From NCBI GenBank assembly GCA_036365455.1, contig JAWQUS010000022.1, forward strand, positions 1,116,001 through 1,180,000: 64,000 nucleotides of DNA. The letters run 5' to 3'. Below, in pieces: positions 1-10,159 of the stretch; position 1 is the stretch's first letter, and each line of letters starts with the position of its first letter. This stretch comes from Macrosoma leucophasiata. Lineage: Eukaryota > Arthropoda > Insecta > Lepidoptera > Hedylidae. A program made the translations under genes and the position numbers. The notes below the pieces were generated by a model, which saw only the letters and a list, made by a program, of their open reading frames with translations, did not search any database and had not been told where the DNA came from.

Positions 1-100
1 TCTGCATTTTTACCTTGATCTTAGTGTGGGTGCCTACCTACTAACATCAATGTGAACTGCATGCTTGTTTACCACTTCAATTACATTAAAAAAAAAATTG
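1..100 (+). repeat. Family A SINE-like, 3' fragment
   Basis: Family A end: CATTTTTACCTTGATC through AACATCAATGTGAACTGCAT to a poly-A run at 89-97. The left side is cut by the window edge. Confidence 0.7.
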
Positions 101-174
101 AAAATCCTGTCCGTGAAATAAAATTAGATGAGCTACGAAATGAGCAGTGAAAACGTGCTTCTACACCATCATAC

Positions 175-300
175 AATTTAGGCCACGGGAGTGGCATCTC
201 TATTATGACTTCCGGTTTTTGTGTAAAAGTCTATAAGCTGCAGGCCTCACTTATCCATGTAAACTGCATGCTTGTTTGCAATCCTCGTAAAAAATCTAAT
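175..300 (+). repeat. Family A, diverged 3' fragment
   Basis: Weak match to the 3' half of family A (GGAGTGGCATCTC, AGCTGCAGGCCTCACTT, TGCATGCTTGTTTGC). Confidence 0.5.
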
Positions 301-340
301 ATAGCCTCTAGATGTTGAGGAAAATTATTAAATATTACTA

Positions 341-688
341 CTAGCGGCCCGCCCCGGCTTCGCGCGGTTGCAATGTCACCTACCCTCTCTTATTCGTCTT
401 AGCGTGATGATTATAGATACAGCCTAAAGCCTTCCTGGATATCTTTTATAGTTTAGGCACCGCAAGAAAAATAGGCAACTTTTCTGGTTGATTTTTTACA
501 CCTTGTGTCTAAAAATCCAAATATCTTACGGAACCCTATTTTTTCCAAAATAAAATATAGCCTTTGTTACCCGTCGATAATATAGCTTTCGAATAGTGAA
601 AGAATTTTTAAAATCGGTCCAGTATTTTCTGAGCCTATTCAATACAACCAAACAAACAAAGCTTTGCTCCTTATAATATTAGTGTAGA
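341..688 (-). mobile_element. Helitron-like element (HLE)
   Basis: Read on the minus strand it begins TCTACACTAATATTATAAGG and ends GGGGCGGGCCGCTAG, flanked by A and T, as for a Helitron (5' TC, 3' CTRR, inserted between A and T). Internal GGACCGATTTTAAAAATTC is shared by many insect HLEs. No coding capacity; non-autonomous. Confidence 0.7.
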
Positions 689-1140
689 TTGGAGTTCTTT
701 GCGTGTAACAAACACCATTGTTTAAACGAAGCATTATTGTATGTATCAATAATGGTTTATTTCAATCTACCTATCATTTAATTGTATACTAATAGGAACT
801 CATAAGATAAAGTTTTAAACTCGTAAGATTATTTTTCGCCATAGAACTCCTCAAGAGAACAGCTAAAACAAAATTATTTAATTTAGTAAAGCTCTACCCG
901 ACTCTACCGCCTGTTTTATAAATTTCGTTTTACTGACATCTTGTGTGCAAAGGAAGAACTAACATTTGAAATACTTATCAGCGCCATCTATTATAGAGTA
1001 GAAAATTGTCTGTTTTATTCTTATATTTAAGAATATAATTACATAGAATTACATTGAAACAAATATTATTGTTAAAAATAATCCTATCTATTCATTAAAC
1101 TATAGTATAATATTTAATGATTAAGTTAAAATATTAATTT

Positions 1141-1530
1141 ACCAAGGACAGCTGATCGATGAGTCACGTCTGACGTCACAAAACAAAAAGAAAGTCATTT
1201 TGTAATCGCTACTATTTTTTCGACTTGCAACATTGTCTACAAAAGTCTATCTGTCACATCGCGAACCCACGACCATCTGTCAACTATAATCTTTATTGTA
1301 ACGCACGAAGGATTAAAATCCTGGAAGAATTCGAGACGGAAGTGGCACAAAAATAGGATTGCCACAATATAAGTGACGTCATAGACTATGGAGCCTTGAG
1401 TCTTCTAAAATTACAGCTCAAGAAAATACAAAAGTCGAGAGTGCTCCGTTTATACCAAATAATTTAACTATTCCAGCGAAAGTGCCATTAAAGAAAGTGT
1501 GACTGTATATTTATTTAAAAAAATCTGGTA
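1141..1530 (+). promoter_or_regulatory. Putative Usp2 promoter region with CRE palindromes
   Basis: This is non-repetitive sequence just upstream of the putative first exon. It contains two perfect TGACGTCA palindromes (CREB/ATF sites), at 1171-1178 and 1374-1381; a third lies downstream at 2015-2022. No clear TATA box is seen. The role is inferred only from position and motifs. Confidence 0.4.
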
Positions 1531-1791
1531 CGAAGACATACCAGTGGTCGGTCGCATTGGTAACCGAGAGATTATTGAATTTCGTGAGTATTTCGCATTT
1601 ATTTGGTCGCTAATGCAGTTATTGACTATCGATTCACTTTTGCGTCGCCACGTGACGATAATCGTGAAATTGAATTAGTGATAGTCGTGTGGGAATCGTG
1701 TGTCATGCAAAAACGTTCACGCCGCCGCTAAAAATAAAACAAGAAGTGTATTTTCGGTGTGTATTTGGTGATTTTACGTGCGCGAGGCCGG
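1530..1791 (+). other. Putative noncoding 5'UTR exon of Usp2
   Basis: This segment is free of recognised repeats and ends in a near-consensus donor, GTGAGT at 1792. It has no long reading frame. It holds a short upstream ORF that starts at 1614 and a CACGTG E-box at 1649-1654. The 5' limit is arbitrary because no start site can be read. It would splice to the acceptor at 7910-7911. Transcript evidence would be needed to confirm it. Confidence 0.45.
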
Positions 1792-2563
1792 GTGAGTGGT
1801 GAAAAGTGATTATTGCGCGTTTTAATCATCTTATTCATCATCTGCAAGGCCTTCAACTATACTCATTGGTGTCAAATTACAAATCGGATACAGTGCGCAA
1901 AAATGGTTCGTACGTTTTTTTTTTCTATTTTATACGTAGGCTGTATGGTTCGTTTGCCATGGCCTTGACACACCGAATTCCAATTTTAAATAATCAGTAA
2001 ACATCCAGAGGTCGTGACGTCATAGATTACATATGTCAATATTTTTTTTTTATAGTTCACCTCAAGGTTATAGAACCTGTGTGATACAGCCTTGTGCTGT
2101 TAGATTTCTAGGTCTTATATAAATATCTAGATAATGTAAACACACATGATTGATTGCTTCGTAATGAACAATATTAAGACTAAAACCTGTTCTATCATAT
2201 TCTACATGGCTTAGCAAAAAATCTCATTATAATATCAAAATACAATTATTTAATTTGATATATGAAATTAAGCTTGTAATGCGTGTAAAATTAATCCTAG
2301 ATAAGTAATGATGACACTGTCCTTTACCTTAATTATATCTCGTACAAAATCGTTTATTTATCTACGGTGATAACTTTAATATTCTTGATGTTAGAATGGG
2401 TTAAACTGGTTTCATACATTACATTTTGTCTGCTTAAATAGAAGTAACTGAGTTACCTCTTACCTGACAGCAGCTATTTTCCTGTAAAAGTCTCATTAAA
2501 ATTAATCCACATCTTGGGATGATTGCCATAGAAAAAACAGTAAAAAAATTCAATGATATCAAT

Positions 2564-2922
2564 TTATAGAGTAGACAATAGGAACAAATAGTTGGTTCCA
2601 TTTTTTAATTGATTTGCCAGATATTTGGTGTGGAGCCGGTCCTGGCACAAAATAAAAGATTTTAACAAAAATAGTCTAATAATTGAAAAATCCTTTCCGA
2701 GAAATAAAACCTAGACGCAGCAGTGGAGACAAGCACATCTCACAAATTAGGCCTCGGGGGTGACACCTGGCACCATCTTGAGATAGGCCTCGGGGGTGAC
2801 ACCTGGCACCATCTTGAGATGATTGCAAAAACATTAAAACTATGAAATGAGGTCAATTTAAAAAGAGAAGACAAAAAACAAACAGTTGGTTCTGTTTTTA
2901 AATTGATTTGCCAGATATTTAA
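2564..2922 (+). repeat. Dispersed direct repeat of about 65 bp
   Basis: The segment at 2564-2626 (AGTTGGTTCCATTTTTTAAT, TTGATTTGCCAGATATTTGG) recurs at 2849-2922 with differences. The sequence between is unclassified apart from the 36-bp tandem. Confidence 0.6.
2748..2820 (+). repeat. Tandem duplication of a 36-bp unit
   Basis: TAGGCCTCGGGGGTGACACC and the 16 bp after it occur twice in perfect succession. Confidence 0.9.
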
Positions 2923-3683
2923 TATTGTAGTTTGCACGTCAGCTGTCATGTTACTATGGGAAAGTGTAGTTAATTGAATGCAAAAAACTGGAACCATGGG
3001 GAATGGGGTATATAGCTCTGTAGTACTTAAAGGTCAATAAAAAAAAATTGTGTAAAAAATCCTACCACTCACAGCCCCACACAAGGTAAAAGACTCTTTA
3101 AACAGACTTGGGCAAAATGTACAATACTCAACAATTAATATTGCATATTGAGCCTGCAAAAGTGACGATCGGCTTATTTCGACTTCGTAGAGCGTTATCT
3201 ATGTTGCACACTGCCTATGTAATCACAGTTCGGTATTGGTCAAGATCAAAATGGTCGACAAACCCCTCTGAGAGGGGTCTCGCTGAGCGTGACAAAATGT
3301 CCCCCCTGTCACATTCTCTCCACTCTTGTATGCGAACACAGTTACCGGTTACATATTGGCCTATTTATTTACTTATTTATTTATAGTTAACTAGAACGGA
3401 CATCAAGTCCAATTACACTAACTCTTCTTCTTCTTATTTTGTGAATGGCTTCCACCAACTTAAAGGGTGATTCTGCCAAAATCTGGTGCTTAAAGAGGAA
3501 CAGTAGCTTGAAGTTGTACAGTTATTTAAAAAAATGCCTGGTGAATTATAGGATGAGTTTCATAATTATTCGGCGTGTGGTTTTTTTTTTCGAAAACCAA
3601 AGACAAGGACAAACACAGTTAGAGGCAAGTTAGTAGTTACAGACAGATTACAAATATAGTTACTTAGTATAATATAATATATA

Positions 3684-4993
3684 TTAGGTTGGGGAAAAAG
3701 TTTCTTCGCATTTTTTAAGATAATTCAAAACATTTTTTAATATAGTTTATTTAAATTTAACTATAGTATGTATGTACCATTTTGTTCGATAACCTTTTGC
3801 CATCTTGTAGGTAGGGACATGATTCCATTGCTATAAAAATTTTGGGACTTCTCATCAAAATACCGCGACAAGTGGATTTGGCAGTCCTCTCGTTATGTTA
3901 ACCTAACATTGCATAAAGAATTCTGAAGAGACCGAAACAGTTGGAAATCTGAAGGTGCAAGGTCAGGACTATACGGCGGATGCATTAACACCTCCCAGCC
4001 AAATTCTCTTAATTTTTGCTGAGTGGCTATAGATGTGTGAGGTCTAGCGTTATCATGATGAAACACCACACCCCTTCTGTTGATTAATTCCGGCCGCTTT
4101 CTCTCAACTTCTTGCTTTAATCTCATCAGTTGTTCGCAGTAGAGTTCAGAATCGATAGTCCTGCCTGGTAGTAATAGCTCATAATGAATAATGCCCTTCC
4201 AATCCCACCACACACACAACATCACCTTATTGCGAGTTAACCCGGGTTTCGCCACAGTCTGTGAAGCCTGACCGGCCTTTGACCACGACCTTTTTCGCAC
4301 GTTCTCGTCGTACGTGATCCACTTTTCATCACCACTTATCAGCTTCTTCAAAAATGATTCGGTTTCATTACGTCGTAATAAAGAATCACAAATGAGTACA
4401 CGGTTCATTAGGTTTCTTTCAGTGAGCCCGTGAGGTACCCAAATATCGAGTTTTTTTTTGTACCCAGCGTTTTTCAAATGCGCCAAAACTCCTTTGTGAT
4501 CAATTCTCAGTTCTTCAGCTACCTCGTAACTACTGATATGTCGATCTTGCTCCACTTTTTCAAAAATGGCATCCATTTTATCCGTAATAGGGCGACCAGA
4601 GCGAGGTGCATCTTTGACTTAAAAATTTCCGGATTGAAAACGCTTAAACCAAATTTGTGCTACTCTCACAGACACTGCACTAGGTCCATAAACATCGCAA
4701 TTTTTTTTCGCGGCTTGCGTTGCATTTTTACCTTTTGCTTGCGTTGCATTTTTACCTTTTTTGTAGTAAAATTTTTAAAATGTATCTAATTTCTTAATTA
4801 GATTCACTCATCTTGACAGTACGAAAAACAAATGAAAATCACACATTTGCCTAATTTGAATTTGGAAATATGTTCTTTAAAATCTTAACTTTCAATGATA
4901 CCAAAACCAGCCAGATACAAATACTACAGCCAAAGAGATTTTATTACAAGTTCATACATACTATAATGCGAAAAGACTTTTTCCCCAACCTAT
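3684..4993 (-). mobile_element. mariner copy 1, defective
   Basis: It is flanked by TA duplications (3682-3683 and 4994-4995), with terminal inverted repeats TTAGGTTGGGGAAAAAGT differing at one base. The length of 1310 bp is normal for mariner. The minus strand encodes a transposase with WVPHGL, GDEKWITYD, HHDNARPH and YSPDLAPSDF, the DD34D signature. Confidence 0.93.
3893..4576 (-). pseudogene. mariner transposase, broken
   Basis: An open segment of 227 codons covers the central and catalytic part of a mariner transposase: the end of the DNA-binding region, WVPHGL linker, and the catalytic Asp residues in GDEKW, HHDNARPH and YSPDLAPSDF. It stops early after CNVRLT. Upstream, the N-terminal part is out of use because of a stop in the segment near 4620 and a small internal duplication of TTGCGTTGCATTTTTACC near 4710-4755. 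It is not expected to be functional. Confidence 0.9.
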
Positions 4994-5054
4994 TATAACT
5001 AACTCAGATACATGACAAATCAAAACAAAGAAAATACACAAAAACAGACCAACC

Positions 5055-5262
5055 CATACGCAACCCATGTAACAGGTGGCGAGCCTATTGTCATCTCCGG
5101 GCATATTACCAAGCTTCGAGGTACTGAGGAAATAGAAAAATCCCAATAGAACCAGATAAAATATATTTCACACCGTTATCTCTGATAGCCACCGACCGGT
5201 GAATCAAACCCAGGACCCCAGGGTAGTAGTAGTGGCCTGCTACCACTAGGCTACTGAGTCAG
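5055..5262 (-). mobile_element. R4 tRNA-derived SINE, diverged
   Basis: Reverse, degraded copy of the R4 family; recognisable by GTAACAGGTGGCGAGCC, CTCCGGGCATATTACC and the tRNA-like end CTACCACTAGGCTACTGAG. Confidence 0.7.
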
Positions 5263-5439
5263 TTAATATTATTATCAAAATATTTATCAATCGTTACAAT
5301 CACTTCTAACCCTGTTTAAGATTTAAACATATAGTTAGTTATTAGGTATATGCCAAATATAGGTATATTACCTCTATATATTCCAAATTATGAAGAGAAT
5401 GATAAATGTTAAAGAAACACAGAAGGTGCGTCAGGATCG

Positions 5440-5500
5440 GAACATCTGGCACTCCACACCATCTGCCTACCCCGTGAAGGACTAGGCGTGAAGATATCCA
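5440..5500 (+). repeat. LINE 3' fragment
   Basis: It matches the last 60 bp of the LINE fragment at 56590-57058 (ATCTGGC, CTCTGCCTACCCCGT, GCGTGAAGAT). Confidence 0.55.
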
Positions 5501-5719
5501 TTCAAATAATAATTAGATATCTCTTTTAATTAGATAGATCGCTATATCGGTGTTATTAGTGAATTTGACGTACCTGACGCAACGCAAGCCAAGTTCAGTC
5601 TAATCTGGAACTACCTACATCAGTTCATAATAATTATTATTATTAACAATAAAATTGTTACTTTACGTTCAGTAATGTGATTTGTGATTTAATTATCGTA
5701 AAAATGTATGATTGTTCAA

Positions 5720-5990
5720 TATCTACCCGGACGAAGTCGTGGGCGCAGCTAGTATAAAAGTAGCCTAAGTTACTCCTTATTACATAAGTTACCTACCAGT
5801 GAAAGTCCCGTCAAAATCGGTCCAGCCGTTCCCGAGATTAGCGGGAACAAACGGACAGGCAGACAAAAATTGTAAAAAATGTTGTTTTGGTATATGTACC
5901 GTGTATACATACAAACAAATGCATTTAGTAAAAAGCGGTTATTTTTATATTACAAACAGACACTCCAATTTTATTTATTTGTATAGATAA
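5720..5990 (+). repeat. Helitron-like fragments
   Basis: CGCAGCTAG at 5743-5752 marks an HLE end. The following segment carries the typical AAAATCGGTCCAGCCGTTCC string. The borders are unclear. Confidence 0.45.
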
Positions 5991-6565
5991 ATGTCTTTAA
6001 ACCTTATATCTGATGATGATGATCTAAGGCGCTATAGTCCAGGGTGAGCCTTGGCCTGGTTAAGAATTTTCTTCCAGTTCGATCTATTGGCTCTTTCTCT
6101 CCAATATCTTACAGCCAGCATTCTCCGGTCCTGCTCTACTCCGTCTAATATTTGTCGTATAATTAGATATCTACTCAATGAATAAGCAATGTCACATAAA
6201 TATTGTTCCGATATCATTCAATTCAATAGTTTGCTAGGTCAGTGAACTGCGGTGTCTTGCCAATTTGTTTGTATGATAGTTAGGATCCCACTGCAGAATC
6301 ATTTCGTTCATCCAGATATGCTGCAAACCTAGTTTTTATGCATATTTATAATCTAACCTAACTAATATGATTATGTATGACAGTTGAGATCTGTTTGTTC
6401 AATGATGGTCATTTTTTTTATGTATTGAAGTGGCAATCAAGCGTACAGTTCACATTGATGGTAAGTAATACTGTAGCATATGAACATCTACATGAAACTA
6501 GACATTTCTTAGATGCGTTGCCACTCCTGAGGCATAAGTGGTTAATATATAATATTAAATAATAA

Positions 6566-6905
6566 TAATGGCAACCCTTGATACGTCCCACTGCTGGGCA
6601 CGAGTTTCTCCCCTTGAGAGGCCTGGAGCTTACTCCACCACGCTGCTCCAATGCGGGTTGGTGGAGATAAAGGTTAGTAGCCAATCCGCTGTCGGATGTT
6701 TTCAAACCGCCCATAAGGCCTCCGACGAGGTTTAACGACTGCTATCTATCGATAGCAACTGGGAGCGACGGCTTAACGTGCCGTCTGAAGCACGGAAACG
6801 CGCATTTTAATTTGCCACTAGCGGTCACCCATCACACACCCGACCGCGCCCGTATCGCACAACCGAGTAAATCGCTTGTTGCACCAGCCGCGGTGCCATG
6901 CGCGC
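6566..6905 (+). repeat. R5 dispersed repeat
   Basis: Starts GGCAACCCTTGATACGTCCC, continues CCACTGCTGGGCACG, TCGGATGTTTTCAAACCGCC and CGATAGCAACTGGGAGC. It matches in reverse at 20585 and 58370. Probably a SINE or LINE end; class not decided. Confidence 0.7.
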
Positions 6906-7085
6906 TTCAGTGTTTAATATACCTACGTACAGGCAATATAGGTAAATATATAATTATAGTGCTAATGCTCCGAATGCTGTTGGTACTCCCACGCTTTGCG
7001 CACCAGGGACTCGTACCTCTTATGCATAGTTGCATAAATGCAATCCACACAAACATACCTACAAACCTAAACGCGCCTACGCAAA

Positions 7086-7215
7086 CATACCTGATGCCTC
7101 TGTGCCGGAAATTACAGGGTTGCATATTACCACCTGACCGGAACACGATAGTGCTTTAAAAAGCATTACCATTTAGTGGCGAGTAAATTAGGTAATTCGG
7201 TGGAGCCTACACCCG
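7086..7215 (-). repeat. Family A, 5' half fragment
   Basis: Reverse match (GCCTCTGTGCCGGAAATTAC, CCACCTGACCGGAACACG), interrupted by a short AAAAAGCATT insertion. Confidence 0.65.
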
Positions 7216-7371
7216 CGTAAAATGATTTAGGGTCTCAAAATAATGATTGAAAGCAATAAAACCTTTTAAAAAAAAAAATTTTTGTACAAAAGTGGTCAAT
7301 TTTTATTTTAAAAGCCGTCCTTTTTGTCCTTCCATAAACGGCACACGACGGACGCTTTCCATTAAGATGTG

Positions 7372-7590
7372 TTTTTTTAATGTAATGGGCAAACAAACAT
7401 GCTGTTCACATTGATGTTAAGTGATGACTGCAGCCTATAGACACCCACACAATCCTGGAGGTCAAAATGCAGATGCGTTACCACTCCTGAGGCCTTAGGT
7501 GTTATGTCTCTCGGTCGTACATTACCACCTGACCGGAACACGATAGTGCTGAACACTACCATTTAGCGGCAAGTACATTAGGTTATGCCA
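7372..7590 (-). mobile_element. Family A SINE-like, 5' truncated
   Basis: Reverse copy beginning with the poly-T run and CAAACAAACATGCTG and ending at ATTAGGTTATGCC, without the terminal TGGTGGTAGAGC part. Confidence 0.75.
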
Positions 7591-7900
7591 CACCGCGGAC
7601 ACTCCGTTAAAATTCCATACAAACGCTTAATTTGGTTTCTATCCACCAGTGACGTGTATTTACATTCGCACCTGTGTGCGTAGCACGTACAAAATACCAA
7701 CCGTCGCTCATAAGAGAGGAAGGGGTTGTGTATGTGTGCAAATCGGGCGGGACGTCGAAGTGTCCATCCTATACGTAGTATTATTACATATTCTCTGGTT
7801 ATGCGCTGGTGCCTACGCCCGTGAGCTCCGTCACTGGAGCTCTATCACCAGTAGCAACTACCATATTCGTGGCATCTCTAGTATCTATCTCACAATAAAA
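7590..7900 (-). repeat. R6 repeat joined to a family A 5' end
   Basis: R6 (CACCGCGGACACTCCG, TAATTTGGTTTCTATCC, CGTCGAAGTGTCCATCC) is followed by a reverse family A terminus (GAGCTCCGTCACTGGAGC). R6 and A are neighbours at several places, which suggests they may be parts of one larger element. It ends about 10-60 bp before exon 1. Confidence 0.6.
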
Positions 7901-7911
7901 CTCAATTGCAG

Positions 7912-8123
7912 CAAATGATGCCGCGACGCCGCGACAAGTGATCTACAATGCCGGTCGTGTCGCCCTCGAGGTACTCCAGTACCTCCGGCACCCTCACCGG
8001 CTCCTACCGGACCACCCTCACCTCGTCCACGAGCCTCGACAAGCCTTACTACCGGGGTAGCACCGGGACACATGTCACTTCGACGTTGAGAAGTTCTTAT
8101 GGGGACAGGACTACAGAATATAG
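7912..8123 (+). CDS. Usp2: Usp2 coding exon 1 (start codon exon; CDS from 7948)
   Basis: The acceptor AG is at 7910-7911 and the donor GTATGT at 8124. The chosen start ATG is at 7948, giving MPVVSPSRYSS and 58 codons plus 2 nt of Ser/Thr/Tyr-rich sequence. It is preceded in the same exon by a complete short upstream ORF (ATG ATG at 7915-7920, stop at 7939-7941, eight codons), which could dampen translation. High GC at third positions contrasts with the flanking AT-rich repeats. A family A SINE begins 65 bp after the donor, at 8188. The start is plausible but a further upstream in-frame coding exon cannot be excluded. Confidence 0.75.
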
Positions 8124-8187
8124 GTATGTCATATCAAGTATAGTCTGTTTTTTTTTTTTATTTTATAAACAAAAGAACTGACTTTTT

Positions 8188-8490
8188 ACTGGTGGTAGAG
8201 CTCCAGTGACGGAGCTCGCGGGCGTAGGCACCACCGCATTACCTAATATACTTGCCGCTAAATGGTAGTGTTCAGCACTATCGTGTTCCGGTCAGGTGGT
8301 AATGTACGGCCCTGTAATTTCAGGCACAGAGGCCATAACACCTTAGGCCTCAGGAGTGGCAGCGCATCTGCATTTTGACCTCTGGTCATTGTGTGGGTGT
8401 CTATAGGCTGCAGTCATCACTTAACATCAATGTGAACTGCATGCTTGTTTGCCACATTTATTACATAAAAAAAAAAAAAAAAAAAAAAAA
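8188..8490 (+). mobile_element. Family A SINE-like, full length
   Basis: Starts ACTGGTGGTAGAGCTCCAGT and ends ATTACAT followed by a poly-A run of more than 20. This defines the family: about 280 bp plus tail, no coding capacity. Confidence 0.85.
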
Positions 8491-8789
8491 CAAAAACAAA
8501 ATCTTTATTTTCTGTAACATAGTGGTACAAAGTTTTAACAGTATTTGGAACTTTCTTTTGAGCATTATACTTGTGATAGGAAGTTCCGCTCTTCCACCAC
8601 ATTAAACCAATGTTTGACTACCAACTCACCTGATGGAAAGTGAAGATGAAGCACGTTGGTCTAGAAAGTACCTATTCACTCTAGATTTGAAGATGCCCAG
8701 GTTGTAGTTTTTAGGAAACAAAGAAGCCGGAAAAGTATTCCGTATCTTAGCTGTATGTATAATAAACGTAGAGACAAAACTTGGTACTT

Positions 8790-9140
8790 AGTAGAGCTCC
8801 AGTGAGGAGCAAGGGAGCTTGCGGTGGTGCCTACGGCCGTGAGCTCCTTTACTGGAGCTCTACCAGCAGTGAAAATTACACCCGTGCCAGAGAATATTCA
8901 ATGATACAACATATAGAACATTCTATCATATTGTGTACACTTGGACGTCCGGCCTCATTTCCCCTCTTGCAGCCCGCACCTCCCCTTGAGTCTCATGCCA
9001 GCAGTCTCGTCCACTGAGGTTGCGAGCGGGCAACTATGTGTGTGCATGTAAAAACACGTCCTTATTGATATCTGTGTAGTAGGTAACCAGAATAAGCGTT
9101 TGTATGGTATATGGTATGGTGTATAATTTTAGCCGTGTGT
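8790..9140. repeat. Family A terminus and R6 fragment
   Basis: TAGAGCTCCAGTGAGG and its inverted partner CTTTACTGGAGCTCTACCAG lie at 8790-8875, followed by a degraded R6 (GGACGTCCGGCCTCATTTCC, AAGCGTTTGTATGGTATATG). Confidence 0.55.
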
Positions 9141-9192
9141 GCCCGTGTGAAACCGGGGCGGGTCGCTAGTAATCTTATATTTTTGCAAACAG

Positions 9193-9312
9193 GTCAAGAT
9201 ATACTGATATTGATGGCAAGAAGGAAAGGAAGACATCGCTTGTAGAATATACGAGAACATCACGAGCACCGAGCGTTACAGACTCGGACAGCGGCATATC
9301 CAGCAGATATCG
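9193..9312 (+). CDS. Usp2: Usp2 coding exon 2
   Basis: The acceptor is a pyrimidine-rich tract ending in AG at 9191-9192. The donor GTAAGT begins at 9313. The exon completes an Arg codon split 2+1 and encodes residues 59 to 98 (about 40 residues), a charged disordered segment (SRYTDIDGKKERK, then SDSGISSRY). It ends in phase 2. It has no recognised domain. Confidence 0.75.
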
Positions 9313-9349
9313 GTAAGTACTTTTAATTTTTTTTTATGTCTTCCGATCT

Positions 9350-9550
9350 ACACCAGCCGCGAGACCATGCGCGCTTCCACCTCCACTTTAACAAAATACA
9401 TAAACAATTTTACACACACACATTAAAACATCTCGGCGACAGCTCTATATAGGCCTACTTGCACTTGTACTTTGACAGAGGGGAAAGCCTGCATATGGCT
9501 ACTCCCCTCCGGTCCGCGGCCGGTGGCCCATGTTGCTCTACTATGGGTTC
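9350..9550 (-). repeat. R7 dispersed repeat
   Basis: Contains CACACACATTAAAACATCTC, CACTTGTACTTTGACAGAGG and CATATGGCTACTCCCCTCC; shared with 27480, 41775, 45833 and 61283. Confidence 0.65.
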
Positions 9551-9673
9551 TCTATTTTATTACCGAACTTTTAAAGTCATAATTTTGTATGCCATTTTTT
9601 TTTTTAGTCCTAATCATCATTTGTCCGAATAATAACTTGCCCAAATTTAATGTCACATAATATCAAATGCTTT

Positions 9674-9845
9674 TACTGGTAGTTGAGTTAGTAGGAGCTC
9701 GAGGGCGTAGGCACATAACACCTGTGCCCTTAGGAGTGGTACCGCATCTGCATTTTGACCTCTGGTCATTGTGTGGGTGTCTATAGGCTGCAGTCATCAC
9801 TGTGAACTGCACGCTTGTTGCCACTTTTATTACATTAAAAAAAAA
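9674..9845 (+). mobile_element. Family A SINE-like with internal deletion
   Basis: 5' end ACTGGTAGTTG, a jump from GGCGTAGGCAC to ATAACACCTGTGCC, then the usual 3' half and poly-A. It ends about 30 bp before coding exon 3. Confidence 0.75.
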
Positions 9846-9876
9846 TGTATATATATATTTTTTTTTTCGCCTACAG

Positions 9877-10159
9877 GTCAGAAAGAAGCGAATCCCGCGG
9901 TCGCGACATATCGACCAGTAGAAGCGAAAGTGGGAAAAATGATCGACCTAAAAGAAACTACACATCCGCGGCCTTGGCCATGTCGACCGCAGAACTCTAC
10001 AACAAATACTCCCCGGCAAACTACGTGCCTTTGACGCAGAGATTGCAGCAGAGTTATGGGGAAATAGCGAGATCTAAGTCCATATCGAACGATATAGGCC
10101 GGCCGCCCGCTGTGGAGGGGCGGGTTATAAGGAAGACTAGGCCGGCAGCTATAGTCGAG
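9877..10159 (+). CDS. Usp2: Usp2 coding exon 3
   Basis: The acceptor AG is at 9875-9876, after a T-rich tract, and the donor GTGAGT is at 10160. It completes the split Arg codon and encodes residues up to 193. The content is Ser/Arg-rich, then a more ordered-looking stretch, STAELYNKYSPANYVPLTQR. It ends in phase 0. The poly-A end of a family A SINE (9674-9845) lies about 30 bp upstream, so the tract before the acceptor partly abuts the insertion. Confidence 0.8.

Noticed and set aside
9845..9876. Start of exon 3 as a new protein start (MYIYIFFF...)
   Set aside because: The upstream residues are translated SINE tail and pyrimidine tract; the acceptor at 9875-9876 and phase with exon 2 show it to be an internal exon.
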